A DNA stretch of 64,000 nucleotides from Phytopythium helicoides (taxonomy: Eukaryota; Oomycota; Peronosporomycetes; Pythiales; Pythiaceae), in the NCBI GenBank assembly GCA_024867545.1, contig JANFNE010000026.1, positions 248,001 to 312,000 on the forward strand, in the 5' to 3' direction. Shown piece by piece: positions 19,470 to 31,402 of the stretch. Below the pieces are notes generated by a model. It had not been told where the DNA came from. It saw only the letters and a list, made by a program, of their open reading frames with translations, and did not search any database. Each line of letters begins with the position of its first letter. The first letter of the stretch is position 1. A program made the translations under genes and the position numbers.

Positions 19470-22400
19470 TCAGTCCGTCGGCCCCTGCGAGATCAGCACC
19501 TCGCCAGTCAGGAACGCGTCGAACCGCTGCAGCTTCTTCAGCGACAGGTCCATCGGATAACGGTACATCTCCGTGTTGAGCGGCATGCAGTTGGCTGTGC
19601 GCTGGTCCACCTGGATGTATGTCCAGCACACGGGCACGAAGTCATCTGCGGCCGACGGCGGGATGACAACCGACGACGACCCTGCACTCGACGACATCGA
19701 AGACGACGAGCGCGTGGGGGACGTGATGGATGGCGGTGCTCCCGGCGCGTTCGGAGACGGAGACACTGTCAGCTCAAAAACCACGCACGCCCCGAGCGGC
19801 AGGTTCTCGAGCGGAGTCTGCATGTGCCAAGTGAATGACCACACGAGCGAGGACGGAATCACGAGCGGCTGCACCGACACTTGCTGCCGCATTTCGACGA
19901 GGTGCCGCTGTGCGTCCAGCACCGAAATGACAATTCGTGGCCGGCGAAGATAGTGCGGATTGCGGATTCCAACTAGCTCCACAAACACTGACACGTACGA
20001 GCTGTTTCGGGTCTTGCCAGGCTCCTTGAGTAGGAACAACAGTGGGAGCTCGCGTTCTGAAGCCAAACACGGACCAGAAGTGTTTGCTGGGTTTTGAGCG
20101 TTTCCGCTGCTGTTGCTGTTACCTCTGGCAGCAGTCGCAGCCTGCTTGATTTTGAGTCTGAACGAGTTTGTCATCTGGCGGGCGGCTGCACCGATATTTG
20201 TCTTGCCGTTGGTACTTGCACTGTGTTGACTTGAGCTCACGCTAGTGATGGCATTCTTTGTCAATGTCGACTTGAGTCGTTGTGCCTCAACCATCTCCAA
20301 GTCTGAGAGACCAACAGCTAGTGCGCCGCGATCAATGAGATGCTTGGCAACAAACATATTGCCGGCTCGAAGAGCGAGTTGTAACGGCGTCTCGTTGCTG
20401 GTGGTTGGAGCATTGACGTCGGCGCCATTTTCGATGAGCCAAAGAGCCGTCTTCACAATGTCTGCTTCGAGGTCAAGCTTTGTCTTACCGATCACCGACA
20501 ACCCATCATCTACTTCCTCAAATGTGTCGTTGTTATTGTCAGCATTGCTGGTGGTGTCAATTGGAGAAGCCTTGATGCTTTCTCGCCTGGAGTTGGTGCT
20601 TGGTCCGTCACTAACTGGAACACGACAAGCAGCAACGAGGTGTAGTGGAGCCTTCTGGTCCGAAGATATAGTAACCATGTTGCACACAGCTTTTCGCTCC
20701 GCAAAATCGATGAACTCGAGCTTCCCATATTTGGATGCACGATGCATTGCGAACATTCGGGACTCGATACTGCAAGGAATGTTGTTTCGCAAGTGCGCCA
20801 GCCATTTCTGGATCTCAAGCTCATTGTCAGCAGCAAAGTAAAGTCGTCCTTCCTTGTTGCGACCCACGAGTAACTCCGGGGAGTGGACTTCAAACGCGAA
20901 TGGCGTGTCCATACTTTTCTTGAACAGCGCAGTTCCCAGGTCGATCGTCTTGGAACTCTTATCTTTCAAAGTCTGGGGTTTATCATTTTGGTAATAGTCA
21001 AGTTGTGGCGCGCTCGCACCGTTCTTGATACTCAAAACTACATACCGCCGCATCCACCGAGAAGTCTCACGGCGTTTGCGAAGGTAGCCACTATAGATGG
21101 TCTGTCCCTCCTTTGCCGGCAATGACGGAGTTGGGTGCACGTGATTCGACTCATCCACTCCATCACACTCTGGTCGCTCCTCGCAAGAGGTTGAGCACTT
21201 TAGTTTCATCTGCGAAGCTAGCAGCTTGACGATGTCGTATTGGCCGTTTGCACATGCTTCATGGAAAGGAGTGTTTCCGCAGCCATTCTTCATGAAGAGC
21301 AATGCTTCTTCGCTTGCCAACTGGTTGTTATCAAGCATATATCGGACAACATGGAGGTCGCCGCATGCTGCAGCATGATGGAAGAGAGAGTTGTATCCAT
21401 ACTTCTTGGGTTGAAGATTGAAGTATAGTGACGGGTTCATCCGAAGCCGCTGAATCCGTCTATCAGAGTCCTCCATCTTGGTGTGATGCGTCCAAGATGT
21501 CCCCACTAGACCGCTTGACGCACGGAATATGCTAGCCATCTCACATTCCCATCGTCGTCGACGGTTGAAGCGCCTCCATACTTTTTGAATCCGGCGAATG
21601 GCCGTACGCATGCGACGAAAGTCTTTACGAAGCAGCCATCCCTTTGCCCAATGTTGTAGTATCCGAATACCATCTTTCATGTAGAGATAGCGACATCGCA
21701 CCATCCAGGCTTTCAAAGTGTGCTGCATCACGGTGACAGCAGAGCGGCGCTCATTAGCAATTAGAATGGCTAAATGCTGCCGGTGCTTGCTCTGAGCAAA
21801 GAGCACCACTTTCTTCATCAAATTAAAGCGGTGCCTCAACTTCCAACCTCGCACCAGGGCCTGGAACTTGACAACACGCACCTTGAGACCCTTAAACTTC
21901 TTACGCTGCAAAACCTGACGAATAAACGCCGCAAGGACAATCGCAGCATGTTTCATAGCCTTGAATCTTTGAAAGCAAACAATGGAGCGGTATTTCGATT
22001 GAATATTTGTGACAGCTACCTTCTTTCGCAGAAAAATGCGTCGTACACATGCCATCCGGTACCAGCTCTGAATGGCAAGTGTTGATCGGTCTCGCAGCTT
22101 CTTAGCACGCTCTGCAGATGTACGGCAAAGGAACCCTCGCAAATGCCTTTGAATCGTAATAGCAGCATTCATTCGAATCCCCCAAGTCTTGACCTTCTGA
22201 CGCGTTAAGAATCGTAGCGTAACACGCCAAATACGATTTGCAGCTTCTCGCTGCCGCAAAAAATGAGTACGCGATTGATATCCCCGAATTCTGGCTTGAA
22301 TCTTGATACTCGAGGCGCGATTCGTTTATAACGCCCTTGAGAGAATGCATTCGCCACCGGGCCTGACACAAAATTGTTGCAATACGCAAGCGATGGTATT

Positions 22401-25221
22401 TTTTCAGAGAGAGACGTGCGCGCGCAAATTTCGATTGCAATATTGTGGCGCTCGTCTCTCGGGTCATTACTAAATATGAGTCAAGACGCTCAAGTTGACC
22501 GTAGCGCAAGAAGATCTCATTTTTACCGATCGCAAATATCTTCTTTCCGCTTGATGATCCCTCCAAATTTGTCTTCTCAAGCCATTCAGTTGCGATAAAC
22601 TCACATGCATTTTGAACTGCCTTCGGATCTACTCGGGTCCGCGCGGCACCGTGTTTTACGACAGCGAGTGACCAAAACATCTCGTAGAAAACGTCGAATC
22701 GCTTTCGGATCGGGAATCCTTCCTGTCGAATGCGTACCACTTCTAACACTCCACTGTAGACTAATTGGTCACGAACTAACTCACAGCTAAAGCCGCCTGG
22801 GAACTTTAAATTGTTGGGCTTGATGCACTTGATGTAGTTTGGCGTGGTACTCCATAATACATCCATCAGCTCAGTTAGTTGCGTTCGGAAGCGGCTAGAA
22901 ACCGTAGTTGCTCCAGTCAGTGCGGTGCCTTGTTGTCGCTTGAGAGATCCAGTTGGAGGGAGAGCTGACGATGATGGAGTTGTTCCAGCACGCTTTACCG
23001 GAGTGCGATGACTTTCGGCAACCGATCGGAATATTTGCTGAATCAGAGGATGCGTGCTTCGACGAAGTAGATCAAGTAGATCATCATGGAGATTGTCGGT
23101 GTTCTTGGCGATGAAGTCGTGAATATCATACGTAACATCGCCTGCGTAATGACGGACAATAAATTCATCGCACTCAAAGCGCGGCTTGGCGTAATTTGGA
23201 TGCTTATCCAAATGATTGCCATGATAAATGGTGAGTAACTGCTTGTCGGTGGTTTTGCGCTTCAGCAAAAGCTGCTCTTCGAGTAACGGCAGCAGACCGG
23301 TTGGAGGCTTCTGGATGAGATCGAGACACGCTTGATTGTCTTTGAACTCAACGATTGAGAACGAAATCCCTTCGTTCGCGTAACGTTCCTGCTCAAGCAC
23401 AAACACATGCTTATTGAACTGCTGCTGAAGCATCTCATTCGTGAAGTTGATGCACAACTGCTCCAGACTGTTCTGCTTCATGACTTCGAAGCCAAAAATG
23501 TCCAAGATGCCGATAAAGCCGGCAGTTGCTGCAGATTTCTTGCTTCTTCTCGATCCTGAATCTTCACTCTCCGCAGCTAGCGTCTGCTCCTTGGCGCACG
23601 CATTAATTGAGCCAATCAAATGGTGGAATACCTCACCGTATAGATATTTGCAGAAGGCATCCATCGCGTTCTTTGCTTGCTCAGGAGTTAGTTGGATTTC
23701 AAGCAAGCTGCCACGGCCAGTTACCATGGTCTGGGTTACCATCTTCTTAGCAAACTCTTCAGGTTCAACTCCTAGAAGCATTGAAACGTGCTCCAAATTG
23801 ACTCCTCGATCACTTTCGGGAAATACAACGGCAGTTGTTTCCTCATTGTTGTTGTTAGACTGCCCTGACGGCTGAAATTGGATGTTCCCGAGATGCAGGA
23901 TCGCAGCGAGAACTTCAAACATGGGTATCTGGTAGCCCTGCTTATCCATGCCGAGTTGCTCAAGACACTGTTGCAGTTGCTCAAACTCCACCGCATCGTC
24001 GACCCCGTCTACCTCAACGCACTCTCCGTGTGTGAGATACGGGTAATTCCATACGTCGTCCACAAGTTTGAGCGGCCGCTGCTTGTCAAGGTGCTTTTCC
24101 AAGTTCTTGAGTCCTGCTAGCAGTTGATAAAAAATGTGATAGTTGCGCTCATTCGCTTGTGGGAGAACTAGCCGCGTTTTCTCAAGAAGGAAGTGGCGGA
24201 TTGATACCCCAACCATGCGTCCATCGGCATTGTAATGGATCTGGATGTACTTGCCAAAGCGACTGGAGTTGTCATTTCTTGAGGTTTTCGCATTGCCAAA
24301 CGACTCAAGGATGAGGTTCGAGAGTACCACGCATTCCTCGATTTTTTCGTGGATATTCGTGGCTGAACTGACGCCGTTTGCGACTGTAGGGGGTGCTGGC
24401 TGACCCGAAAGTGACCCTCGCCGACCCAGAAGCATGGCATATTTGCTCGCAGCAGCAAGATACTTCATTATGTACTTGGAAGCCTCAGTTTTTCCCGCGC
24501 CACTCTCTCCACTGATAATGATCGACTGAGGAGCCCCCGATCCCGGAACAACTCCTTTCATGCCTTTGTACGCTTTCTCGGCAATCGTAAACAAGTGAGG
24601 CGGCGCAACACTGTCTACTGCAGCATTGTTTCGCTGATCCATGAAGCCCATCACGTCATAGAGCAACGGGATCGTCTTGTATGGATTGATGGAGAGAAGT
24701 ATGTCTGCTGTGAAAGTATAGATCTTGTCAGCTTCGAACCGCTGTCGTAGCACATTGAGCAGCGGCGCCTCATGCATGTTGTTCATGAGCGCAATATCTT
24801 CATGATCGACAATATGCGAGGGGTCAAACGTGAAAAGCTTGGGCAGAGGGAGTGTTTGCACCTTTTCATCCGACGCGTCTGGGAGGTACACCTGCGCGGT
24901 CTGGTCCTCCTGGGAAACCTCCTGCACTTCCCCAATGCGCCACAATACCTTCGGGTCGGCGACCCAGACCTTGGCGCCGACCAGCACGTGGCTTGGGTTC
25001 ACTTGTCCAATCAGTGGTCCATTGCTACAGTTGTTGGATGCGCCAGCCGTCGGGCTCAGCACATTAGCTCCAGTCTTGACGCTGGCGATCGGCGCCGGCG
25101 CCGTCGCGACCGTCTTGCGGAACATGGAGCAACCAGTCGGCGGCCACTCAGTGAGCCTAGCCCACTCGTCGTCTCCTCCTTCCAAACGAGTCTTCGAGTG
25201 GCTGCCAATTGCAGTAGCCAA
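19470..25221 (-). CDS. unconventional myosin with IQ, ankyrin, PH and C2-like domains
   Basis: Encodes ~1916 aa in two frames that join near 22311-22320. Order: SH3-like subdomain (~70-130); motor with P-loop GESGAGKTEASKY (~237), switch I NDNSSRFGK and switch II DIFGFE (~572); a Ser ~16 residues before DAFCK fits the TEDS position; a long run of IQ-type motifs from ~910; ankyrin repeats (~1275-1335); PH domain (GYLRKRRETS..., ~1370-1480); more ankyrin repeats; a Ser-rich stretch and a C2-like beta domain (~1720-1820). The join needs one extra base: with it, CQARWRMHSL and IKIQARIRGY are spaced 23 residues, the IQ period, and no plausible intron fits. Role: actin-based motor with lipid and protein docking tail. 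Long ankyrin/PH-tailed myosins are known from oomycetes; the class is not assigned. Confidence 0.88.
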
Positions 25222-25608
25222 CAGGACTCAGCCTTTCCCTCCCGAGCAGTTTCGAAACGCGGCGCCCCATCGATCCGCCCCCCACACTTATAAAAGGCTT
25301 CAACCCTCATAAGAAAAAAAAAAGTGTCCGACACGAATCCAGAGCTCATCCACCGCCATTCCCTGCAGCTCATCGTCTCGCATGAGCCCCACCAAGTTCC
25401 CCTCGCGCCTTCGCTTCCTCGTCGATCCAATCGCCAACTGAAAGGCGACAGGCGCCAAAAAGGGAAACTTCAACTCGTACTTGTTCGGATCGCGACAGTA
25501 CCCAACCCCTCTTCAATCCGATTGGCGCAACATCTTGCGCAACCTTACCGCTCCGGGATCGTGAAGCCGCGGCTTCGTCATCACTACCGAAGCAGGCGAC
25601 GCGGCGCG

Positions 25609-26969
25609 ATGCACGGCGACCTGCGCGGCTTCTGTGAGTGCGCGGCGGTCGGTGGCGCTGGCGGTGGCGACTCACGCGCGTTCTGTGGCTGCAGACGGCG
25701 CGCCGGTGACGTACGCGCTGGCCCTGGCGGTCGGCGCGGCCAGCGCGTCCAGCCTGCTCCTGGACTACGGCCGCGCGCTGGTGCTGGGTGAGGAGCTGAC
25801 GCTCGAGGTGAAGGAGGACTGGGACGCACGGGCTCATGGTGGTTTGGGTGCGGCAGATAGGGACGCGGTGCTGCGGCGCATGCAGCTGTGGCGGCTCGTG
25901 ACGCACCAGCTGACGTTCCACCAGTGAGCGTGTGAATGCTGCGGAACGGTGTGGGTTCGAGCAGATGGAGCTAATGACTGCGCTGTGCGGCAGTGGACTC
26001 GCTGTGACCTTCGGGATCTACCTCATCTTCCAGTTCCGCGTCCTCGAGCGCCAGGTGCGTAGCTGGGGAGTGAAGGGGGCACTTGTCCTACGCTGCTCTT
26101 AACGACGCGTGGCCGGAATGGCAGATGGGCTCGCGCAAGTTTGGCAACTTGCTGTTCTTTGTGTTCCTCCTGACGGGCGTGCTGGAGCTCGCGGCGCTGC
26201 TGTCGGCCCCGGCGATCGCCAAGACGCTGCCGGGAGGACCGTACGCGCAGATCGGCGCGCTCGTGGTGTTCTTTAACAAGTTCATCCCCAAGCTGCAGCC
26301 GCGCTCGCTGCGGGTCTACGGCCTCAACTTCTCGGACAAGTCCAGCACCTACCTCGTGCTTCTCGTGGTACGATGAGAGACCTTGGTTGGAGGTTCTTGC
26401 TGCCAACAGTCTCTCACACCTCTCCTTCGATATCCATTCTAGCTGCTTGGGCGAAATCTGCAGACGCTTTGGCCGGTTGGAACTGGCCTCGTGCTTGGCT
26501 ATCTCTTCAGCTCGACGCCGCTCTCGAACCTTCGCTTGCCTTCGTTCCTCGTGTCAACGCTCGGAGTGTTGAGTCCCCTATTTGAGTCGAGCCACCAAGC
26601 GCAATCGCGCTCCAGCGACAGCGGCGGGCTTTGGAGGCACAGCGGCGGCTGGGCATTCGGCCCAATGGTGCTCAGCGCGGTGGCCCTGCTGGTCAAGGTT
26701 TCCGCGATCAGCTTATCCCTGGAGTTGGCGGAGCGGGAGGCATGCTGCCTCCTCATCTGGCTGCTGCACCGCCCTCCGAAGATGCAATCCAGCAGCTGAT
26801 GGTCAGTGGTTGGTTTCTGTGGTGGTCGACACGTGGCGCCTTTCTTGCTGACGTAGAGTGCTATTCAAACTAGGCGCTTGGATTTGATCGCGAGCGAGCG
26901 CTGCAAGCACTGCAGTCTACGCAAAACAACGTCGAGGCAGCAGCCAACCGCCTGCTGAACGGCGTGTAA
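25609..26969 (+). CDS. UBAC2: UBAC2-like rhomboid pseudoprotease with UBA domain
   Basis: Six exons deduced from GT-AG junctions: 25609-25633, 25695-25923, 25994-26054, 26125-26367, 26443-26801, 26874-26969 (introns 61-75 bp). Spliced product starts MHGDLRGFYGAPVTYAL, contains QFRVLERQMGSRKFGNLLFF (human UBAC2 has a very similar FRIFERRYGSRKF), further membrane segments (GTGLVLGYLFSSTPLSNL), a Gln/Arg-rich linker (LQRQRRALEAQRR) and a C-terminal UBA domain (IQQLMALGFDRERALQALQS). UBAC2 is an ER membrane protein of the ERAD/Derlin-rhomboid group that binds ubiquitin. No rhomboid catalytic Ser-His dyad is evident. One base appears missing near 26588 in exon 5, between SPLFES and the PPSAIALQ linker. 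Confidence 0.82.
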
Positions 26970-27189
26970 GCAATTTCACATCAGTAGAACTAGGCGGCCA
27001 ACCTTGCGAGTTCAGGAGACCAATCGATACATACAGCAACCACGTGTTATCTACTGTTGATGCTTGCTCCAGCTCCCGCGACGAGGGTGCATCATACACT
27101 CTATGAGCGCTGTTGACAAAGCCTCTCAATCAGCCCCGGCGCCATGGACGATGAAATGCAATTGCGCAGAAACTACAGTAGTGGAGCAC
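26970..27189. other. short intergenic region
   Basis: Downstream of the UBAC2-like gene; nothing recognised. Confidence 0.4.
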
Positions 27190-27512
27190 GTTCTCAACGG
27201 GAGCAACCCGTGGATTGAGTTGTGCCGTTCGCTGGCATCGGCAAGGGTCAGATGCAACCTCCGCTCCATTGCACTATCATTGGCGACCACGCAGAGGCGA
27301 TCAATTTTCTTCTTGAGAATGCAGTCGATGTGATGATTCCAGACACGATAACGAAGATTTCAGCATAATCTGTACAGTTGAAACAGAGAACTTCTCCTTA
27401 GTGCGACTGCTGGTCGACCATAGGGCGAATGTAAACGAGATAGAACTTGGTGAAAATTCTCCTCTTATGAATCAACCGAAACTCTTGATACAAGCTTCTG
27501 CGAATTGACTGC
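27190..27512 (+). pseudogene. ankyrin-repeat gene relic
   Basis: Two adjacent frames encode ankyrin-like repeats: QPPLHCTIIGDHAEAINFLL followed by ENAVDV (27255-27335), and after a frame change near 27345 NFSLVRLLVDHRANVNEIEL and NSPLM (27385-27470). Stops occur on both sides and no start or further domain is seen. It is an isolated piece of an ankyrin gene, not closely similar to the kinase array at 1-15 kb. Confidence 0.55.
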
Positions 27513-27695
27513 AACTTGAGTGTGCAACGTCCGGCTCGAACAGAAAACAACAATACGATCTCCATTGGAGACACGAATTGCAAACTCCATGAACGTGGTG
27601 TCAATCAAAACTGGTGGGGATGTCGTCCATTGTTGTGCTTCTTCAATAACTAACTAATATTTGTATGTGATTTATCATTCTGTCTGTCTGTGCGG

Positions 27696-28694
27696 CTAAC
27701 ACACCGGCACTGCCGTCACGGCTGCAATGTCGACGCTCGCTCGCCGCATCTTGGTCTCTGTCCTTACAACCTCCTGCTGCTGCTTCTGCTCCTGGTTGTC
27801 AACCGTCTCGGGCTCCTCCTCGCCCTCCTCGGCGATCTGAGGCAGGTCCTTCCTCCTGCTGCTGGGCTTGCAAGCAGCAGGCGCAGAGCTCGACCGGTTT
27901 CTGCTGCCTGTCGCGCTCTCCACGCCGACCGTGACAAAGCAGGAGCCCTCACCAACGTACGTGACGCGCGTGAGCGTGTGCACCCAGTTGCGCTTGGCGC
28001 TCTTGGACTCGGCGGTGAGAATGACGCGCTCGCCGTTGCTCTTAATGACGTAGAACATGAGCCCGACCTGGTCGGGAAGGTTGGCGCCAAACATGGCGAT
28101 CTTCTTCTGCATGGACATCAACGCCACGTCCTGCACGCGCAGCACCGCGAAATCGGACTTGGGGGCCGCTCCCTTGGCTGCGTGCGCCGCAGAGGCGAAG
28201 AAAGCCATGTGGTAGCCGCGCAGCAGGCAGTAGAGCTGTCTCGGCTGGAAGAACGGCGCGCTCGCCTGCATCGTGAGGTATCCCTGTTCCAGGATGGTGT
28301 CGGTGGACTGTGCCACCGCTCGGGACTCGCGTCGCAGCGAGCGCTTGGCGCTGGCCGCCATATCGCCGAGCTCTTCGGACGAGTAGTGGCAGCGCGCCAG
28401 CTCCTCCTCGGTCCACGCGGGCAGCTCCACTTGCTCGCACAGCCTGTCTTCGTCGAAGCGCACGTGGCGGTTGTCGTTCTTGCGCTTGGGCTTTTCCTCG
28501 CGCTTCTTGTGCAGGTGCAGCCCCCATCGACTCGCCAGCGGCTTTTTCAGGCTCGGGTGGAGCGTCGGCGGCTGCGCGTTCGGCGGCGGCGACGCCAGCG
28601 ACACGTCCAGCCACTTTTTCAGCCGGAAGCGCTGCGCCTGCCGCTGCTGCTCGCACTCGTGCCGACTGGTCTCGCGCACAAACCGCATTTTCAA
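27696..28694 (-). CDS. PH-domain protein
   Basis: 332 aa, intronless. A basic N-terminal region (~25-90, Lys/Arg and Pro rich) and an acidic patch (RHVRFDEDRLCEQVELP) precede a PH domain at ~133-245 (ILEQGYLTMQ at its first strand, the invariant helix Trp in SAKRNWVHTLTRV). The tail is Glu/Gln-rich (EEGEEEPETVDNQEQKQQQ). PH domains bind phosphoinositides or proteins at membranes. No catalytic domain, so likely a membrane-targeted adaptor; function otherwise unknown. A second in-frame Met two codons later is an equally possible start. Confidence 0.75.
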   Translation of the reverse strand: MKMRFVRETSRHECEQQRQAQRFRLKKWLDVSLASPPPNAQPPTLHPSLKKPLASRWGLHLHKKREEKPKRKNDNRHVRFDEDRLCEQVELPAWTEEELARCHYSSEELGDMAASAKRSLRRESRAVAQSTDTILEQGYLTMQASAPFFQPRQLYCLLRGYHMAFFASAAHAAKGAAPKSDFAVLRVQDVALMSMQKKIAMFGANLPDQVGLMFYVIKSNGERVILTAESKSAKRNWVHTLTRVTYVGEGSCFVTVGVESATGSRNRSSSAPAACKPSSRRKDLPQIAEEGEEEPETVDNQEQKQQQEVVRTETKMRRASVDIAAVTAVPVC

Positions 28695-28730
28695 GGCGTT
28701 CGTAAATTTAGAGCTGGGGGTTTGGAAGGT

Positions 28731-28990
28731 GGCTTGGTCTTGAGGTTGGAGGAGGTGGTGAGACCTACAAGTTGTGGCTTGGTCTTGAGGTTGGAGGAGG
28801 TGGTGAGACCTCCAAGTTGTGGCTTGGAGTTAACAAGAGGAACTGAGACCTCCAAAATGTGGCTTGGAGATAGCTGGAGGAGGCGGGGAGGCCTCTAACA
28901 ACTTGTCTTGGAGTCGGTCTGAAGAGGTGAAGCCCTCTAAAGATGCTGCTTGGGATTAGCTAGCAAAAGTCCTCGAAGGAGACTTGAGGT
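28731..28990. repeat. minisatellite, ~45 bp unit, six copies decaying rightward
   Basis: Units start with GGCTTGG at 28731, 28776, 28821, 28861, about 28905 and 28948. The first two are nearly identical (only CTACAAG versus CTCCAAG), and later ones diverge and shorten to 40-44 bp. Core: GGCTTGG, a GAGGTTGGAGGAGG-like middle, GAGACCTCCAAGTTGT. It begins ~35 bp upstream of the PH gene's start codon, so it may lie in its promoter or 5' UTR. Confidence 0.85.
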
Positions 28991-30546
28991 TAGTTGAGGG
29001 GGGGTGAAGAAGTCAAGAGGCCTCGTCGATGTCGCCTCGATGGATCCAAAGCGGGAGTGAGGCGAGCGGCTGGGGGGGATGGCAAGCGGGAGGGAGACGC
29101 GCTGGTGGGCGTTGAAGAAGCGCGCGGTACACTTGATTTTAGTATGTGCGGGGTGTCACGCGGGCTGACAGTTCCTCCCACCTCCTGCAAATTCTATACC
29201 CTTTGAAAGTAGATTGGAGTAGAGAACATGATTCATTATAGTAAGTATACATTGTGGACCTTTGTGATATGATTGCCGCCGAATCTGCATGGTCGAACTC
29301 GAAAGTGTAGGCATAAGCGACAGGGCGGGGGAGCGACAGGGCGCCGTTTTTAACACAATTTTGGCTGGCTATTCGATATTTTTTTTCCGGAATGAAAAGA
29401 AGCCAGCGCGATTGTGGCCACGTGATTGGACAAAAAGGTCCGCTGTGCGTGTGGCCCACAGCGTCATGCGCAGGTGGCACGCTTCGCCGATTTCGCCTGC
29501 GTGGCAATCGTGCGGTCGCTGCTGCTATGGAGCGCAGTCTGGTCGTTCACCTCAGGTCGGCCTTGAGCCACACGATTGAGACTTTCGACTCGCTCGCTCG
29601 AGAGCGGTCTGGTGGTCTGGTGGCGACCGGCCTTCTCTTCTGCCGAGTGGACGATCCATGTCAAGTATCCCAGCAGTGCAGAAAGAGCTTGCTTGGGTCA
29701 AAGCGTACGAGACACCCTGGACAAATCAAAGCCTTGTCCGATTAGAGCGGGAGATCGCTGTAAAATGCCAAGGAGGAGGAAGCTGGTCGGGCCGTCGCAC
29801 GGATTGCCGTGATATCAGGGGGTATCCACGCACGTTCATGAATTAGTGGTGGTGGTGGTGCACCACATGATCACGCCACATGACCGATGCGTCGCCGCCA
29901 CCTGAGCTCTCTGCCCAAAGGCTTCGACTCTTGGTGGGCTTCCAGTGCTGCTGTCGCCCTCGCGAGCATTTCCCCACACGAAAGCAGCCAAACTCATTGC
30001 ACCGAACGCGATCCCCGAATTCATTGGCGGTGACGACCGAGTGCCAGGAGGAGATACACAGCAGCCACACAACCGCAAATCGCTCAGGGCTGCAGGGCAG
30101 GCTGCTTGGACGAGATCGCTTCAACGTAAAGTGGGTTTTTACCAATCACATGGCTCCATTATAAAAACGTCGAAATGACATTTTGACTGCTCAGAATTAG
30201 TACAAAAAGCGTGCGGTGCCGCTGCAGCATACAATTATCCATATGTTTGTAGGTACAGATGCGTTTCTATTCGACATGTGGCCCGTCGCAAGCGCCAAAA
30301 TGGCTTCCAACGAGCGAGCTGTACCGTAGATTCGCGCTGCGCAACTGCTTCAACCTCTCCAAGCGCGTCACTACAAGGTACAGTACGCGTCCTACGCGTA
30401 CGTTGCAGCGCGCTTCAACTGCTGAATGTGTCCATTGCCGACTGTCGAGACGCATGAGGGTCGACGTCGGGCTCCGCTCCATCGACGAACTCCAATTGAC
30501 GTGGCGCGACTACAACTGAAGCACAAGGCGACGCACTTCAAGTATT
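28991..30546. other. 1.55 kb without recognised gene
   Basis: Several open frames of 60-120 codons on both strands (for example 29139-29507 minus, 30259-30519 plus) show no domain, signal peptide or family resemblance. I see no transposon ends, tRNA or CRISPR. Confidence 0.4.
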
Positions 30547-31200
30547 TCAGCAAAGCCACGCACTCGCCGCACTTGCCACAGCCGCGACCAGCAAAACCAG
30601 TTCCGACGTCCAGAGTCTCGCGGCAGCACTGGCCGTCGTGCTTCGCTCCTGCGACGCTGAAGACGCAACGCTCTGGTCATTCGTGCTCGTCCCGCTGTCG
30701 CCGTTTGAGCTGCTGCTTGTTGTGCTGCGGCTACTGCTGCTGCTGCTGCTGCTGCTCGCAGTGATGATCAGTCCGCTGCTACTGTCGCTTGGGCTGCTTC
30801 CAGACGAGCTTGTTGCGGATATGATGATCGTGTCGTCGCCCTCGGACGCCGCGGCCGACTGCGGAGCCTCGGTCGGCTCCTCGGTGTAGTGGTAGTTGCC
30901 GTTGCACAGGTCGATCTCATCCTGCAGAAGCTTCTTGTCGTTGAACTCGCCGTCGTAGCAGTCGGGCAAATCGAGGGCGAGCTGCTCCATCACGGACTCG
31001 CACGGGTCGTTGCAGTAAAAGTTGATCCACACGAACATTCCGTTCACCGTTGCATTCGGCGCGCACTCAGCCGTATTGGCCGCCGCCTGGTAAAGTTCAA
31101 ATGCTTGCTCTACCTGCGCGTCCGTGCAGTTGGCCAAGCTCTCTGCAGTTGCTCTGCCCACGAGCAGTACGGCCAGCGTCACCACAAACAGCGCGTTCAT
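30547..31200 (-). CDS. elicitin-like secreted protein with Ser-rich GPI-type tail
   Basis: 217 aa from the ATG at 31200, chosen because it begins a clean signal peptide (MNALFVVTLAVLLVGRATA); an upstream in-frame ATG at 31245 would add 15 residues before it. One elicitin-like domain follows with the six cysteines in order (NCTDAQ, AEC, YC, PC, PDC, LC). Then a Thr/Ser/Glu-rich stalk with poly-Ser runs and a hydrophobic C-terminus (ELVLLVAAVASAASAWLC) that fits GPI anchoring. Elicitins bind sterols or lipids and are exposed at the oomycete surface; the lipid specificity of elicitin-like members is mostly unknown. Member of cluster I. Confidence 0.85.
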   Translation of the reverse strand: MNALFVVTLAVLLVGRATAESLANCTDAQVEQAFELYQAAANTAECAPNATVNGMFVWINFYCNDPCESVMEQLALDLPDCYDGEFNDKKLLQDEIDLCNGNYHYTEEPTEAPQSAAASEGDDTIIISATSSSGSSPSDSSSGLIITASSSSSSSSSRSTTSSSSNGDSGTSTNDQSVASSASQERSTTASAAARLWTSELVLLVAAVASAASAWLC

Positions 31201-31402
31201 CGCGAGTCGGTAAAAACCAAAGTGAGGGAGCACCTTGCTTGCCATATTGGAACACGCCGCAAAGACAGACGGCCATGGCAGTTGGGCTCACTGGAAAAGC
31301 GGCGGCGCCATGGACTTCGACACGCATTTGGGTGCAGCGTGAGCTCACGCTCGAAAACCACTCAGGTATGCGAAAGACTTAGCTTGATTAGTTGTTCATA
31401 TC

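Noticed and set aside
27690..28898. 402-codon plus-strand frame
   Set aside because: Antisense to the PH-domain gene and running into the minisatellite; no family signal.
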